A stretch of DNA of 64,000 nucleotides from Olsenella sp. An290 (GCF_002159535.1 NZ_NFIU01000003.1:119726-183725); one strand, 5' to 3'. Shown: positions 1-8,840, counted from the first letter of the stretch. The notes: generated by a model not told the origin, from the letters alone. Made by a program: numbers and translations.

Positions 1-1
1 G

Positions 2-3000
2 GCCGGGTTCTACAACAAGAAGGGCCAGGCGTTCATTGGCAACTTCGATAGCCTTGAGGCAGATGCTTCCGATGGCTACAAGAACGCTCCGTTAACGATG
101 GGCTCCGACGTTCTTCTCGACAACATTAAGAAGGTCCAGGACCGCAACGGCATCGAGCGTTCGGGCAAGCTCAGCCACTCACTTGGCGCCTGCGAGCTGG
201 ACGTCGAGATGGAGACGGGCACCGGTAAGACCTACGTCTACACCGAGACCATCTTTGAGCTCAACAAGCGCTACGGGTGGTCCAAGTTCATCATCGTGGT
301 GCCGAGCGTCGCCATTCGTGAGGGCGTGGCTAAGTCGCTTGCCATCACCGAGCGGCACTTCGCCGACCGTTACGGGAAGCGCATCTGGTGGTTTGTCTAC
401 AACAGCTCGCGCCTGAACGAGCTCGATGCTTTTGCCAGCAGAAGCGACATCTCCGTCATGGTCATTAACATGCAAGCGTTCAACGCCTTTGACGAGTCCA
501 AGAGCAAGGAGGGGCGCGGGGGAGACAAGACCGCCCGCATCATGTTCTCCGAACGCGACGACTTTGGCAGCCGGCGCCCCATTGACGTTCTTGCAGCCAC
601 CAACCCCATCCTCATCCTCGATGAGCCTCAGAAAATGGGGAAGAAGAACAGCGCCACGCGCAAGGCGATGCAGCAGTTCCATCCGCTCTTCTCGCTCAAC
701 TACTCGGCCACGCACGCAGAGCACCATAACGAGGTCTATGCGCTTGACGCGCTCGACGCCTACAACATGCGCCTTGTGAAGCGCATCGAGGTAAAGGGCT
801 TTGAGGTGCGCGGCATGCGTGGTACGGACGGCTACCTCTGCCTGCAGGAGATCAAGGTGAGCAAGGCCGCTCCCGTCGCGCGGATCGAGTTCAAGAAGCT
901 TATGGCCAACGGTAGCGTTAAGAAGATCATTGGTTCGTTCAACGAGGGTGACGACATCTACGTTGCCTCGGGCGAGCTCGAGGCATATCGCAACGACTTC
1001 GTCGTCTCTGAGATTCGCGCCGATCAGGATGGCACCCTTGGCTACGTGCGCTTCCGCAATGGTGAGGAGCTGCGTTGCGGTGAGGTTGTTGGCGACTCCG
1101 CGGGCGAGGATATCCGTCGCGTACAGATTCGCGAGACCATAAAGAGTCACCTTCAGAAGGAGGAGCAGCTTTTCTCGCGGGGCATCAAGTGCCTCTCGCT
1201 CTTCTTCATCGACGAGGTGGCGAAGTACCGCGCCTACTCGGATGACGGAGAGGAGCTGACGGTCGGCTACGGCAAGGTGTTTGAGGAGGAGTACGCTGCC
1301 GCCGTTGCCGAGCGTCTCGACTTACCTCGCATTGGGGACGACGCGCCTGGCTCCTACGTCTCGTATCTCAAGCAGTTTGAGCCGAACCAGGTGCACAAGG
1401 GATACTTCTCGATTGACAAGAAGGGCCATGCGATCAACAGCACCACCAAGCGCGGCTCCGAGGACTCCGACGACGAGAGCGCCTACGATCTCATCCTCAA
1501 GAACAAGGAGCGGCTGCTTTCCTTCGAAGAGCCCACGCGCTTCATCTTCTCCCACTCGGCGCTGCGCGAGGGATGGGACAACCCCAACGTCTTCCAGATC
1601 TGCACGCTCAAGGAGTCTGGCTCCGAGACGAGCAAGCGCCAGGAGGTCGGGCGCGGTATGCGCCTGTGCGTGAACCAGGAAGGCGACCGTCAGGACGTCG
1701 GCGCGCTCGGCGAGGACATGGTCCAGAAGGTTAACCTGCTCACGGTCATCGCGTCCGAGAGCTACTCGAGCTTTGTGAGCGACCTGCAGGGGGACATCCG
1801 TTCCGAGCTGCGCGAACGACCGAAGAAGGTCACGAGGGAGTTCCTCCGGGACTTTCACTTTGTTGGCTCGGGCGGCGTGAAGCTCGAGCTGGACGGCGGG
1901 CAGGCCGAGCTCGTGCACAACGCGCTGGTGAAGCTCGAGTACGTTGGCCTCGACGGTAGCGTCACCGACAAGTTCAAGACTGAGGGCATCAGGCGCGAGG
2001 AGATCGAGACACTCCCCGTTGCCGCGCGTGCGGTGATCGAGCAGAAGCTTCCGCTTATCGAGACCGCTCTGACGAGCGTCTTTGACAGTTCGGTGCTTGA
2101 TGACATGGTGAGCAACGGCCTCGAGACGAAGGTTCTCTCCAATCCCCTTAACGAGAACTTCGGAAAGAGGGAGTTCCAGGAGCTCTGGAACAAGATCAAC
2201 TTCAAGCAGGCCTATACCGTTCACTTTGACGACGACGAGCTGCGCCGCAAGGCGGTGGACAACATCGACCGCAACCTCATGGTCTCCAAGGTGACGTATC
2301 GTATCGTCACAGGAGAGCAGGCCGAGGAGGGAAGTGCCGAGCAGCTTGACTCGAAGAGCCACTTCGAGGTGAGTCATACCGAGACGCACAACCTTTCCGA
2401 CGTGTCTCCCATCCACGTCAAATATGACCTGGTGGGCGAGGTCGCAAGGCGGGCGAAGATCACCCGTCGAAGCGCGGCGAGGATTCTCTCCGAGATGAGC
2501 CCTGTGAAGTTTGCGCTCTTCAAGGAGAACCCCGAGGAGTTCATCGCCAAGGTGGGGGATGCCATCGTCGACGAGAAAGCGACGATGATCGTGGAGCACA
2601 TCAGCTACAACCGGCTCGAGGAGCGATACGACGCCGCCATCTTCACGGAGACCATGCCGGAGAGCATGGCGCGCGCCTACCGTTCCAAGAAGAACGTTCA
2701 GGACTACGTGTTCCCGGACGGGACTGCGGTGAAGTCCGTGGAGCGGCGGTTTGCCGAGGATTTGGACGCGGCTGACGAGGTGGTTGTCTACGCCAAACTG
2801 CCGCGTTCGTTCCAGATACCGACGCCGGTCGGCAACTACGCCCCCGACTGGGCAATCGCCTTCAAGCAGGGGAGTGTAAAGCACGTCTTCTTTGTTGCAG
2901 AGACGAAGGGATCGATGAGCACGTTGGACCTGAGACCTATCGAGCAGGCGAAGATCGCGTGCGCGAAGAAGCTGTTCAACGAGATGGGTGACGCCGACGT

Positions 3001-3055
3001 GCGTTACGACGTGGTCGACAGCTATGAGAAGCTTCTTGAGGTTGTGGGGGAGTAA
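2..3055 (+). CDS. res: Type III restriction enzyme, Res subunit (5' partial)
   Basis: Restriction/translocation subunit of a Type III restriction-modification system: ATP-dependent DNA translocation followed by cleavage, working with a Mod methyltransferase. The frame is open to the window edge, so the N-terminus and probably mod lie upstream. Seen: Walker A METGTGKT near nt 212-235, a DEPQ motif II at 620-631 (typical of Type III Res rather than DEAD-box proteins), a motif VI-like QEVGRGMRL near 1640-1666, and a C-terminal PD-(D/E)xK core with PDW near 2843 and ETK near 2900. About 1,017 residues are visible, close to full family length. The stop lies 3 bp before the next gene, so the two are probably co-transcribed. 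Family assignment is secure; target site and activity cannot be read from sequence. Confidence 0.9.
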   Translation, partial: AGFYNKKGQAFIGNFDSLEADASDGYKNAPLTMGSDVLLDNIKKVQDRNGIERSGKLSHSLGACELDVEMETGTGKTYVYTETIFELNKRYGWSKFIIVVPSVAIREGVAKSLAITERHFADRYGKRIWWFVYNSSRLNELDAFASRSDISVMVINMQAFNAFDESKSKEGRGGDKTARIMFSERDDFGSRRPIDVLAATNPILILDEPQKMGKKNSATRKAMQQFHPLFSLNYSATHAEHHNEVYALDALDAYNMRLVKRIEVKGFEVRGMRGTDGYLCLQEIKVSKAAPVARIEFKKLMANGSVKKIIGSFNEGDDIYVASGELEAYRNDFVVSEIRADQDGTLGYVRFRNGEELRCGEVVGDSAGEDIRRVQIRETIKSHLQKEEQLFSRGIKCLSLFFIDEVAKYRAYSDDGEELTVGYGKVFEEEYAAAVAERLDLPRIGDDAPGSYVSYLKQFEPNQVHKGYFSIDKKGHAINSTTKRGSEDSDDESAYDLILKNKERLLSFEEPTRFIFSHSALREGWDNPNVFQICTLKESGSETSKRQEVGRGMRLCVNQEGDRQDVGALGEDMVQKVNLLTVIASESYSSFVSDLQGDIRSELRERPKKVTREFLRDFHFVGSGGVKLELDGGQAELVHNALVKLEYVGLDGSVTDKFKTEGIRREEIETLPVAARAVIEQKLPLIETALTSVFDSSVLDDMVSNGLETKVLSNPLNENFGKREFQELWNKINFKQAYTVHFDDDELRRKAVDNIDRNLMVSKVTYRIVTGEQAEEGSAEQLDSKSHFEVSHTETHNLSDVSPIHVKYDLVGEVARRAKITRRSAARILSEMSPVKFALFKENPEEFIAKVGDAIVDEKATMIVEHISYNRLEERYDAAIFTETMPESMARAYRSKKNVQDYVFPDGTAVKSVERRFAEDLDAADEVVVYAKLPRSFQIPTPVGNYAPDWAIAFKQGSVKHVFFVAETKGSMSTLDLRPIEQAKIACAKKLFNEMGDADVRYDVVDSYEKLLEVVGE

Positions 3056-3058
3056 CGC

Positions 3059-3577
3059 ATGAATAAGAATGACGCGAATGCACTCTTAAGTAAACTAGTC
3101 GCATCTGGAGTTGCAGACGCATTTTTGGAAGTTATCAGCAACAGTAACAGAGTCTACGAGCTCTGCTGCAACGCTGTCGAAGACCACTTATCGCTGGGTG
3201 ACTCCCCCAGGTTGTACTCTGATATGTCCGTAGCTTGTTTTACTAAAGAGATGATGCGCTACCCGTGGGATAAATGCGAATTGCGAGCTTTACGTCATAG
3301 TCGCGGAGCATACGACCGTGTAGAGTTGTCATCCAACAATATTCAAATAATCGTTTCAAAAGAGGGCGATTACAAAGCTGAATATAAAAAGGCTTGCATA
3401 CGTCTTAATGATGCTCCTGGAGCAGATGGTGCGCGGGGAGCCGTTCTTTGCTATACCTCGGATGAGCAGAAGAGAATTGTTGCAGCTCGTCTTGTTATGC
3501 TGAATTCCAATTTGAATGAATTGGCAAGTGCCTCAGTTTTCCCGGCGAGCAATGCGCCACAAGTTCTTGTTGGATGA
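3059..3577 (+). CDS. Hypothetical protein downstream of res
   Basis: Not recognised. A 172-residue soluble-looking protein with no signal peptide or membrane segment. It starts with ATG 3 bp after the res stop, so it is probably translated from the same message. Base composition is visibly AT-richer than res and codons such as AAT, ATA and TTA are frequent, suggesting a different origin. The C-terminus may be frameshifted: a second frame at 3552-3638 begins ATG CGC CAC and encodes a plausible 28-residue tail ending in FPNDI. An accessory role in the restriction locus is possible but rests on position only. Confidence 0.6.
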   Translation: MNKNDANALLSKLVASGVADAFLEVISNSNRVYELCCNAVEDHLSLGDSPRLYSDMSVACFTKEMMRYPWDKCELRALRHSRGAYDRVELSSNNIQIIVSKEGDYKAEYKKACIRLNDAPGADGARGAVLCYTSDEQKRIVAARLVMLNSNLNELASASVFPASNAPQVLVG

Positions 3578-3836
3578 ACGAGATCTGATGATATCGCGAC
3601 AGGGCACGCTTGAGTGGATGTTCCCGAATGACATTTAGGGCCATGCCCGTCAGGTGAGGTCTCGCTGGCGGAGCTTGTGGGCTTCTGCTTGGCGTCGTGC
3701 GGGTGTTCGGCTGTGGCGAGAAAGGCGCTCGACCTGTAGGGAGGACGCTCGATCTGCTGTTTCCCGGAGTCAACCTGGTCAATCTCTCAAGCGGGTACAA
3801 TCGTCTCATGACTCGGAGAGATTGGAGGGCTGGCAT

Positions 3837-4034
3837 ATGCGCATATGGAAGGACCCGAGCGGTAACCTCGTGGACGACCAACGCCTCCTAGCGTATGTGA
3901 GCGCCCACGGCAGTCTTTCCAAGGCCCTTGCGTCAGGTGATTTCGTGCTCGTGAGCGACAATAATGAGACGGCGAGCCGCAAGCGTCCCAGCAAGCAGTT
4001 TGGCGAGCGTCCACGCCTTGCCGACTACCTCTAG
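3837..4034 (+). CDS. Small hypothetical protein upstream of fic
   Basis: Not recognised. A 65-residue protein starting MRIWKDPSG, with start ATG chosen because GGAGGG lies 7 nt upstream (3824-3829). It ends 12 nt before the ATG used for the Fic gene (3 nt before an alternative GTG), so translation is probably coupled. Small partners encoded just upstream of Fic proteins are often inhibitors in class I systems, but the conserved class I SxxxE(G/N) motif is not visible here and the Fic protein carries its own inhibitory motif. It may be an unrelated partner. A TACAAT at 3796-3801 could be its -10 box. Confidence 0.5.
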   Translation: MRIWKDPSGNLVDDQRLLAYVSAHGSLSKALASGDFVLVSDNNETASRKRPSKQFGERPRLADYL

Positions 4035-4046
4035 GTCGTGAGGCCG

Positions 4047-4793
4047 ATGCCCGACGTTCTTCTCGCCAGCTACGAGGATTTCGTTTCGAGGTGGAGGGGC
4101 CTTTCCGTCCCTTCGCGTGAGGCGCACGTGGACGGCTTTGTCCTCAACTACGCATATAACTCCGGGAAGATTGAGAACGACGCCATCACGTACCGTGACA
4201 CCCGCGAGGTCTTTGAGAACGGGCGCATCATTGCCTTCACTGGCGACGTTCGGACGCTCTTTGAGATACAGAACCTCAAGACCTCCTGGGAGTGGGCGAG
4301 GCCGCTTGCGACTCCCGGGCTACGGCTTACCGAGGACCTTGTCCTAAAGGCGCATGAGCTTCTGACCTACGGCACCTATGACGAGCAGCGTTGGGGGAGC
4401 GGGGAGAGGCCCGGTTCGTACAAACTGGGCGACTACGTTGTTGGCGTGAAGGCGGTTGGCGCTGGCGTGGCGGACGTCCCTGAGCTTATGAGAGACCTTC
4501 TTGACGACGTGAACTCCTATCTTTCCGATAACGGACGTGCGCTGACCGTAGCCGCCTACCTCCATGCCTCGCTTGTTGACATTCACTCGTTTGCCGACGG
4601 CAACGGACGAGTGGCTCGTCTGCTTATGAACATGGTCCTTCTCGCCATGGGGCACCCGCCGGTCGTGATCAGGGAGCAGGACCGGATGGCGTACTATGGC
4701 GCGCTCGACGCCTTTCACGACGAGGGGGACCTCGAGCCCTTCAAGCAGTTCCTCATGACCGAGTGCCTCATCACGTGGGAGGGGCGCCTCTGA
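4047..4793 (+). CDS. Fic/DOC family AMP-transferase (class II-type), copy 1
   Basis: Fic-domain protein expected to transfer AMP (or another nucleotide) onto a target hydroxyl. The signature HSFADGNGRVAR near nt 4580-4615 keeps the catalytic His, acidic, Asn and Arg positions, with Ser replacing the usual Pro after His. An N-terminal SGKIEN near 4161-4178 matches the inhibitory (S/T)xxxE(G/N) helix of self-inhibited class II Fic proteins. ATG 4047 is preferred over GTG 4038 because the resulting 248-residue protein aligns end to end with the 249-residue paralogue at 4987. The two are clearly duplicates, sharing for example ADGNGR, LLMN and the TWEG tail. Confidence 0.88.
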   Translation: MPDVLLASYEDFVSRWRGLSVPSREAHVDGFVLNYAYNSGKIENDAITYRDTREVFENGRIIAFTGDVRTLFEIQNLKTSWEWARPLATPGLRLTEDLVLKAHELLTYGTYDEQRWGSGERPGSYKLGDYVVGVKAVGAGVADVPELMRDLLDDVNSYLSDNGRALTVAAYLHASLVDIHSFADGNGRVARLLMNMVLLAMGHPPVVIREQDRMAYYGALDAFHDEGDLEPFKQFLMTECLITWEGRL

Positions 4794-4797
4794 GAGT

Positions 4798-4883
4798 CGT
4801 GCAGGGGGCGTGCGAAGGGGACAGTCACTTTTGCACGCATACCCGTGCAAAAGTGACTGTCCCCTTCGCACGCCCCCTGCACG
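4798..4883. repeat. Perfect palindrome, 40-bp arms (GGGGACAG family)
   Basis: Arms 4798-4837 and 4844-4883 are exact reverse complements around a 6-nt loop (4838-4843). The inner part of each arm is GTGCAAAAGTGACTGTCCCC. Half-site relatives occur at 36827-36854 and 40027-40055. It lies between the two fic genes and could terminate transcription, but has no T-tract; a mobile repetitive element is more likely. Confidence 0.9.
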
Positions 4884-4986
4884 GCTGCCCTCCGCCGAGG
4901 GGGTGGGGCCTCTGGTAGAGTCGATCGTCCTTCTCGCCCCGGGCGGCCGGTAGAATGCTACTAAACAGTCCGATGGGAGGTGCACC

Positions 4987-5736
4987 ATGGCTAACCTGCT
5001 GAAGGATCGCTACGACGCGCTGGTCGCCACGTGGGTGGCGCTTCCGGAGGAGCGCCGGGAGAAGCTGCTCGCCGACTTCGTGCCCGACTACGTCTACAAC
5101 TCCGAGAAGATAGAGAACGAGGAGCTCACGTTTGCCACCGTGAGCCAGATCGTCAGGGGCGACGCCGTCGAGGGCTACACCGGCGACGTCCAGGTGCTCG
5201 TTGAGGCTCGCAACCTCAAGGTCTCCTGGGACCTCGCCCGCATCAAGCTCGCTGAGGACCCCTGCCTCTCCGAGGAGCTCATCCAGGAGGCCCAGGGCCT
5301 CGTGACCATGGGGACGTACAAGGAGAAGCTCCTGCTCGCCGGCGAGCGCCCGGGCACGTTCAAGCTGGACAACTACGTGGGCGGGCCGGCTGCCGTGGGC
5401 ATCCCGGCGGTCGAGGTGCCGCACGCAGTGGGCGTCCTCGCGGACGACGTGAACACGGAGCTCGAGGCCGGGGGGCGCCATCTCACCATCGCCGCCTACC
5501 TCCACGCGCGGCTCTCCGAGATTCACCCCTTCGCGGACGGCAACGGCCGCACCGCGCGTCTGCTCATGAACGGCGTCTTGCTTGCCATGGGGATGCCGCC
5601 CATCGTGATTCGCGCGCAGGACCACGGCGCCTACCACGCCGGGCTCGACGTCTTCCACCTCGAGGGGGACCTCAGCCCCTTCCGCCGGTTCCTCCGCAAC
5701 GAGACGCTGCTCACCTGGGAGGGCCTGCTCGACTAG
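4987..5736 (+). CDS. Fic/DOC family AMP-transferase (class II-type), copy 2
   Basis: Second Fic protein, 249 residues. It has the canonical HPFADGNGRTAR active-site motif near nt 5522-5557 and an N-terminal SEKIEN matching the (S/T)xxxE(G/N) self-inhibitory helix (near 5101-5118). The start ATG has GGGAGG 5 nt upstream (4976-4981). It is a paralogue of the gene at 4047, but with higher GC and the host codon style, so the copies may have diverged or been acquired separately. Targets cannot be inferred. Because inhibition is intramolecular, a separate antitoxin is not required. Confidence 0.9.
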   Translation: MANLLKDRYDALVATWVALPEERREKLLADFVPDYVYNSEKIENEELTFATVSQIVRGDAVEGYTGDVQVLVEARNLKVSWDLARIKLAEDPCLSEELIQEAQGLVTMGTYKEKLLLAGERPGTFKLDNYVGGPAAVGIPAVEVPHAVGVLADDVNTELEAGGRHLTIAAYLHARLSEIHPFADGNGRTARLLMNGVLLAMGMPPIVIRAQDHGAYHAGLDVFHLEGDLSPFRRFLRNETLLTWEGLLD

Positions 5737-5775
5737 CATGGGATGAGGCCCCACGGAATCTTCTCAAAAAAGTTC

Positions 5776-5804
5776 TTGCATCAGGCGGCGGGGTTTTGCA
5801 TAAT
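5776..5804 (+). promoter_or_regulatory. Sigma70-type promoter of tRNA-His/Lys cluster
   Basis: TTGCAT (5776-5781), 17-nt spacer, CATAAT (5799-5804). Start would be near 5811, about 23 nt before the first tRNA. Confidence 0.7.
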
Positions 5805-5833
5805 AGTCGAGCTGCTTGAAGAGGTGGCCGGAT

Positions 5834-5910
5834 GGTGGGCGTAGCTCAGTTGGCAGAGCGACGGACTGTGGCTCCGTAGGTCGAGGGTTCGAGACCCTTC
5901 GCCCACCCCA
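5834..5910 (+). tRNA. tRNA-His(GTG)
   Basis: Cloverleaf with 7-bp acceptor GTGGGCG/CGCCCAC, anticodon loop CTGTGGC (anticodon GTG), T-arm GGTTCGAGACC and encoded CCA. The extra G at 5834 can pair with the C discriminator, as expected of the tRNA-His G-1. First gene of a three-tRNA cluster. Confidence 0.95.
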
Positions 5911-5923
5911 TTTAATCGAATAC

Positions 5924-5999
5924 GGATCGTTAGCTCAGCTGGTAGAGCAGGGGACTCTTAATCCCAAGGTCCAGGGTTCGAACCCCTGACGATCCACCA
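5924..5999 (+). tRNA. tRNA-Lys(CTT), copy 1
   Basis: Acceptor GGATCGT/ACGATCC, anticodon loop CTCTTAA (anticodon CTT), GGTTCGAACC T-arm, encoded CCA. Identical over its length to the copy at 6005. Confidence 0.95.
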
Positions 6000-6004
6000 T
6001 TTTT

Positions 6005-6080
6005 GGATCGTTAGCTCAGCTGGTAGAGCAGGGGACTCTTAATCCCAAGGTCCAGGGTTCGAACCCCTGACGATCCACCA
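6005..6080 (+). tRNA. tRNA-Lys(CTT), copy 2
   Basis: Exact duplicate of the tRNA at 5924, separated by 5 nt. Such tight spacing implies a single processed transcript and a recent tandem duplication, or maintenance by conversion. Confidence 0.95.
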
Positions 6081-6089
6081 CGATGGTTC

Positions 6090-6122
6090 GCGCCCGGACG
6101 CTCTGCGTTCGGGCGCTTTCTT
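6090..6122 (+). terminator. Terminator of the tRNA-His/Lys/Lys operon
   Basis: 12-bp stem (6090-6101 with 6105-6116, one G-U pair) and 3-nt loop TCT, followed by TTTCTT. Confidence 0.8.
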
Positions 6123-6209
6123 GTGCGCGGCCGAGCCCGGCTGCCGAGAGTTTCTGTCCGGTCGACCGGATAGACTGTCCCCAACAGGGCCCAAGGGATG
6201 GGAGGATAC

Positions 6210-7013
6210 ATGACGCGTAGGCGCTCGGCAGGACCGTCGGCACAGCTTCTCTCCTCAAGGCGGGCGCGCGGCCCCCTGGCTCTGCTCGCCGCCGCGCTCC
6301 TGGCGCTTGGCGCGTGGCTTGCCCCGGGGCTCGTGTCCGGCACGGGCGGTGCTCCTACGGCCCCCGTGACCCTCACCGACCGTCAGGCGTCCTACAGCGC
6401 CTGGGACCCCGTCACGTCGCCGGACTACTACCGCATCGTCGGGACGGCGGTCGCGGACGTGGACCTTGCGCCGGGCGAGGTCCGCTACGCGGGGCTCGAC
6501 GCCCTCGGGCGCACGGGGCAGGTCGCGGCCAACGTCACCTATGACATGATGAAGCGTGGCAGCGAGCGCAGCCGCGAGGACATCTCCCGCATTCACCCCG
6601 CTGGCTGGGGCCACAACGAGGAGGTCGACATCGTGAACCCGGACGGGTCCACCTACCACGGAACCCTCTACAACCGCAGCCACCTGCTCGCCAAGTCCCT
6701 GGGCGGTGATGACGCGGAGTACAATCTCGTCACGGGCACCCGCACGCAGAACGTGGGCGACAACCACGGCCAGGACGGCGGCATGGCCTTCACCGAGGGG
6801 CTCGCGCGCGACTGGCTTCGCGAGAACCCCGACGGCACCGTCCTCTACCTTGCGACGCCGGTCTACGAGGGGGCGGAGCTCCTGCCGCGGAGCGTCCTGG
6901 TGGACGTGCTGAGCTCGGACGGCGCGATCGACCTCGAGGTGGAGGTCTACAACGACGCCGCGGGGTACGACATCGACTACGCGACGGGCGCCTTTTCCGT
7001 GGCGGGGGAGTGA
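6210..7013 (+). CDS. Secreted DNA/RNA non-specific endonuclease (EndA-like)
   Basis: Probable extracellular or surface nuclease. An Arg-rich N-terminus and a hydrophobic stretch (LALLAAALLALGAWLA) form a signal peptide or anchor. The catalytic beta-beta-alpha-metal core is visible as NRSHLLAKSLGG (NRSH near nt 6672-6683, where many homologues have DRGH) followed by NLVTGTRTQNVG, a pattern known from streptococcal EndA/Sda-type DNases. About 267 residues. ATG 6210 follows GGAGG (6201-6205). Its stop precedes the NUDIX start by 5 nt, so the two genes are probably co-transcribed. Roles in DNA degradation for nutrition or competence are inference. Confidence 0.85.
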   Translation: MTRRRSAGPSAQLLSSRRARGPLALLAAALLALGAWLAPGLVSGTGGAPTAPVTLTDRQASYSAWDPVTSPDYYRIVGTAVADVDLAPGEVRYAGLDALGRTGQVAANVTYDMMKRGSERSREDISRIHPAGWGHNEEVDIVNPDGSTYHGTLYNRSHLLAKSLGGDDAEYNLVTGTRTQNVGDNHGQDGGMAFTEGLARDWLRENPDGTVLYLATPVYEGAELLPRSVLVDVLSSDGAIDLEVEVYNDAAGYDIDYATGAFSVAGE

Positions 7014-7018
7014 GGAGC

Positions 7019-7597
7019 ATGTCCGAGGGACTCGATATGATTCGCGGCGCGCTTGCGCCCGACGCCCGCCTGCACGAGCGCGTGGTTCGGGCAGACCCCG
7101 AGTGGCAGGGTAAGATCTTCTCCGTCGAGCACCTCCGGGTGGAGCTCTCCGACGGCTCGCTCGACTGGCGCGAGGTGGTCCGCCACCACGGCGGCGCGGG
7201 GGTGGTGGCGGTGCGCGACGGGCGCGTGTGCCTCGTGCGCCAGTACCGCGTCGCCCTGGGCCGCATGACGCTCGAGATTCCGGCGGGCAAGGTGGACCCC
7301 GGCGAGCCGCGCGACGAGTGCGCGGCGCGCGAGCTCACCGAGGAGACCGGCCTCGTCGCCGAGCGCCTCGAGCTTCTGACGGAGTCCTACGGCGCCCCCG
7401 GCTTCACCGACGAGCACACCTCCGTGTACTTTGCCCACGGCCTCTCCCAGGGGGACGCGGCGCCCGACGAGGGCGAGTTCGTGGACGTCCTCTGGGTGCC
7501 GGTGGACGATGCCGTCCGCGCCATCCGGCTCGGCCTCATTGACGACGCAAAGACCGTCGAGGGCATTCTCGCCGCCAAGGCGTACGGGATGCTATAG
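7019..7597 (+). CDS. NUDIX hydrolase, ADP-ribose pyrophosphatase type
   Basis: Hydrolyses nucleoside-diphosphate-X compounds, probably ADP-ribose to AMP and ribose-5-phosphate. The complete Nudix box GX5EX7REUXEEXGU is visible as GKVDPGE then RELTEETGL (near nt 7286-7354). Following GAPGFTDE fits the ADP-ribose pyrophosphatase subfamily. 192 residues from ATG 7019, chosen because GGGGGAG lies about 8 nt upstream; an in-frame GTG at 7010 overlaps the nuclease stop as an alternative. Confidence 0.88.
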   Translation: MSEGLDMIRGALAPDARLHERVVRADPEWQGKIFSVEHLRVELSDGSLDWREVVRHHGGAGVVAVRDGRVCLVRQYRVALGRMTLEIPAGKVDPGEPRDECAARELTEETGLVAERLELLTESYGAPGFTDEHTSVYFAHGLSQGDAAPDEGEFVDVLWVPVDDAVRAIRLGLIDDAKTVEGILAAKAYGML

Positions 7598-7614
7598 AAT
7601 GTGAACGCAACCAT

Positions 7615-7691
7615 GCGCCCTTAGCTCAGTTGGATAGAGCCGCGGACTTCTAATCCGAAGGTCGGGGGTTCGAATCCCTCAGGGCGCACCA
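7615..7691 (+). tRNA. tRNA-Arg(TCT)
   Basis: Acceptor GCGCCCT/AGGGCGC, anticodon loop CTTCTAA (anticodon TCT, reads AGA), GGTTCGAATCC T-arm, encoded CCA. It lies 17 nt after the NUDIX stop. Confidence 0.95.
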
Positions 7692-7700
7692 GGAGCGCAC

Positions 7701-7736
7701 CGGGCCAGGCACTCTCTGGAGCGTCTGGCCCGTCTT
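7701..7736 (+). terminator. Hairpin downstream of tRNA-Arg
   Basis: CGGGCCAG (7701-7708) pairs with CTGGCCCG (7725-7732), followed by TCTT. The weak T-tract makes termination likely but not certain. Confidence 0.5.
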
Positions 7737-7841
7737 GTGCCCTGAGCGGCATTCTGCGGCCGTCTGCGCAATTCACGTGCGGCCTCAGGCCGTTATGCGG
7801 CATACTAGGCACGTGAGTCTGCTCGTCGGAAGGAGCACGCG

Positions 7842-8840
7842 TTGATTTACACAATGACGTTGAACCCGGCCCTCGACTACGTCATGCATCCCCTGACGCT
7901 CGACATGGGCTTCACTAACCGTTCGTCCTCCGAGGAGCTGCACTGCGGTGGCAACGGCATCAACATCTCCACGCTCTTGAACGAGCTCGACGTGCCGAGC
8001 ATCGCCATGGGCATCGCCGCCGGCTTCACCGGCGACTACCTCCTGCACCGGCTGCAGGAGAAGGGCGTGGCGAGCAACTTCGTGTGCCTCGACCGCGGCT
8101 ACACCCGCATCAACGTCAAGCTCAACGGCATCGTCATGACGATGGTCAACGGCATGGGCCCCAAGATCCCGGAGAAGAAGGTCGACGAGCTCCTGGCGCG
8201 CATGGACATCGTCGGCGCCGGTGACACGCTCGTCCTCACGGGCTCCATCCCCAACTCGCTGCCCGAGGACATGTACATGCAGATCATGAGGCGTCTCGGC
8301 GGCCGCGGCATCCAGTTCGTGGTCGACGCCCCCGGTCAGCTCCTCATGGAGTCGCTGGACATGCACCCGTTCCTCATCAAGCCGAACAACCACGAGGTCG
8401 GCCGCATCTACGGGGTCAACATCGAGGAGCCCGAGGAGTGCATGCCCTATGCGCACAAGCTCCAGGAGGAGGGCGCGCGCAACGTCATCATCTCCTGCGG
8501 CGGCCACGGCTCGCTCCTTCTGGACGAGAACGGCGCCGAGCACGTGGTTCCCACCGCCAAGATCAAGCTCGTCAACGCCACGGGTGCCGGCGACTCCATG
8601 GTCGCAGGCTTCCTCGCGCAGGTCACGCGCGGCGTCGACTACGAGACGGCCCTCATCTTCGCCTCCGCGTGCGGCACCGCCACCGCCGCGAGCAAGGGCA
8701 TCGCAAAGCGCTCCACGATCGACCGCGTGGTGGGCGCGCTCTACAAGAAGATGGGCCGCGCCATCCCGGGCGTCATCGCACAGGACATGGAGAACAACAA
8801 GGCCCGCGAGGCCGCGGGCGCGGACGGCGAGCGCGCCTAG
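7842..8840 (+). CDS. fruK: 1-phosphofructokinase (PfkB family)
   Basis: Phosphorylates PTS-derived fructose-1-phosphate to fructose-1,6-bisphosphate. The start MIYTMTLNPALDY is characteristic of FruK/LacC kinases. GGNGIN (substrate side) and the C-terminal ATGAGDSMVAGF anion-hole motif with catalytic Asp are present. 332 residues. The start is TTG 7842, with AGGAG at 7830-7834 upstream. It is followed about 100 bp later by ptsI, consistent with a PTS sugar locus, although no fructose permease is in the window. Tagatose-6-phosphate kinase is the main alternative. Confidence 0.8.
   Translation: MIYTMTLNPALDYVMHPLTLDMGFTNRSSSEELHCGGNGINISTLLNELDVPSIAMGIAAGFTGDYLLHRLQEKGVASNFVCLDRGYTRINVKLNGIVMTMVNGMGPKIPEKKVDELLARMDIVGAGDTLVLTGSIPNSLPEDMYMQIMRRLGGRGIQFVVDAPGQLLMESLDMHPFLIKPNNHEVGRIYGVNIEEPEECMPYAHKLQEEGARNVIISCGGHGSLLLDENGAEHVVPTAKIKLVNATGAGDSMVAGFLAQVTRGVDYETALIFASACGTATAASKGIAKRSTIDRVVGALYKKMGRAIPGVIAQDMENNKAREAAGADGERA

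Noticed and set aside
4898..4980. Antitoxin gene between the two fic genes
   Set aside because: No frame with a ribosome site fits, and both Fic proteins carry an intramolecular inhibitory motif.
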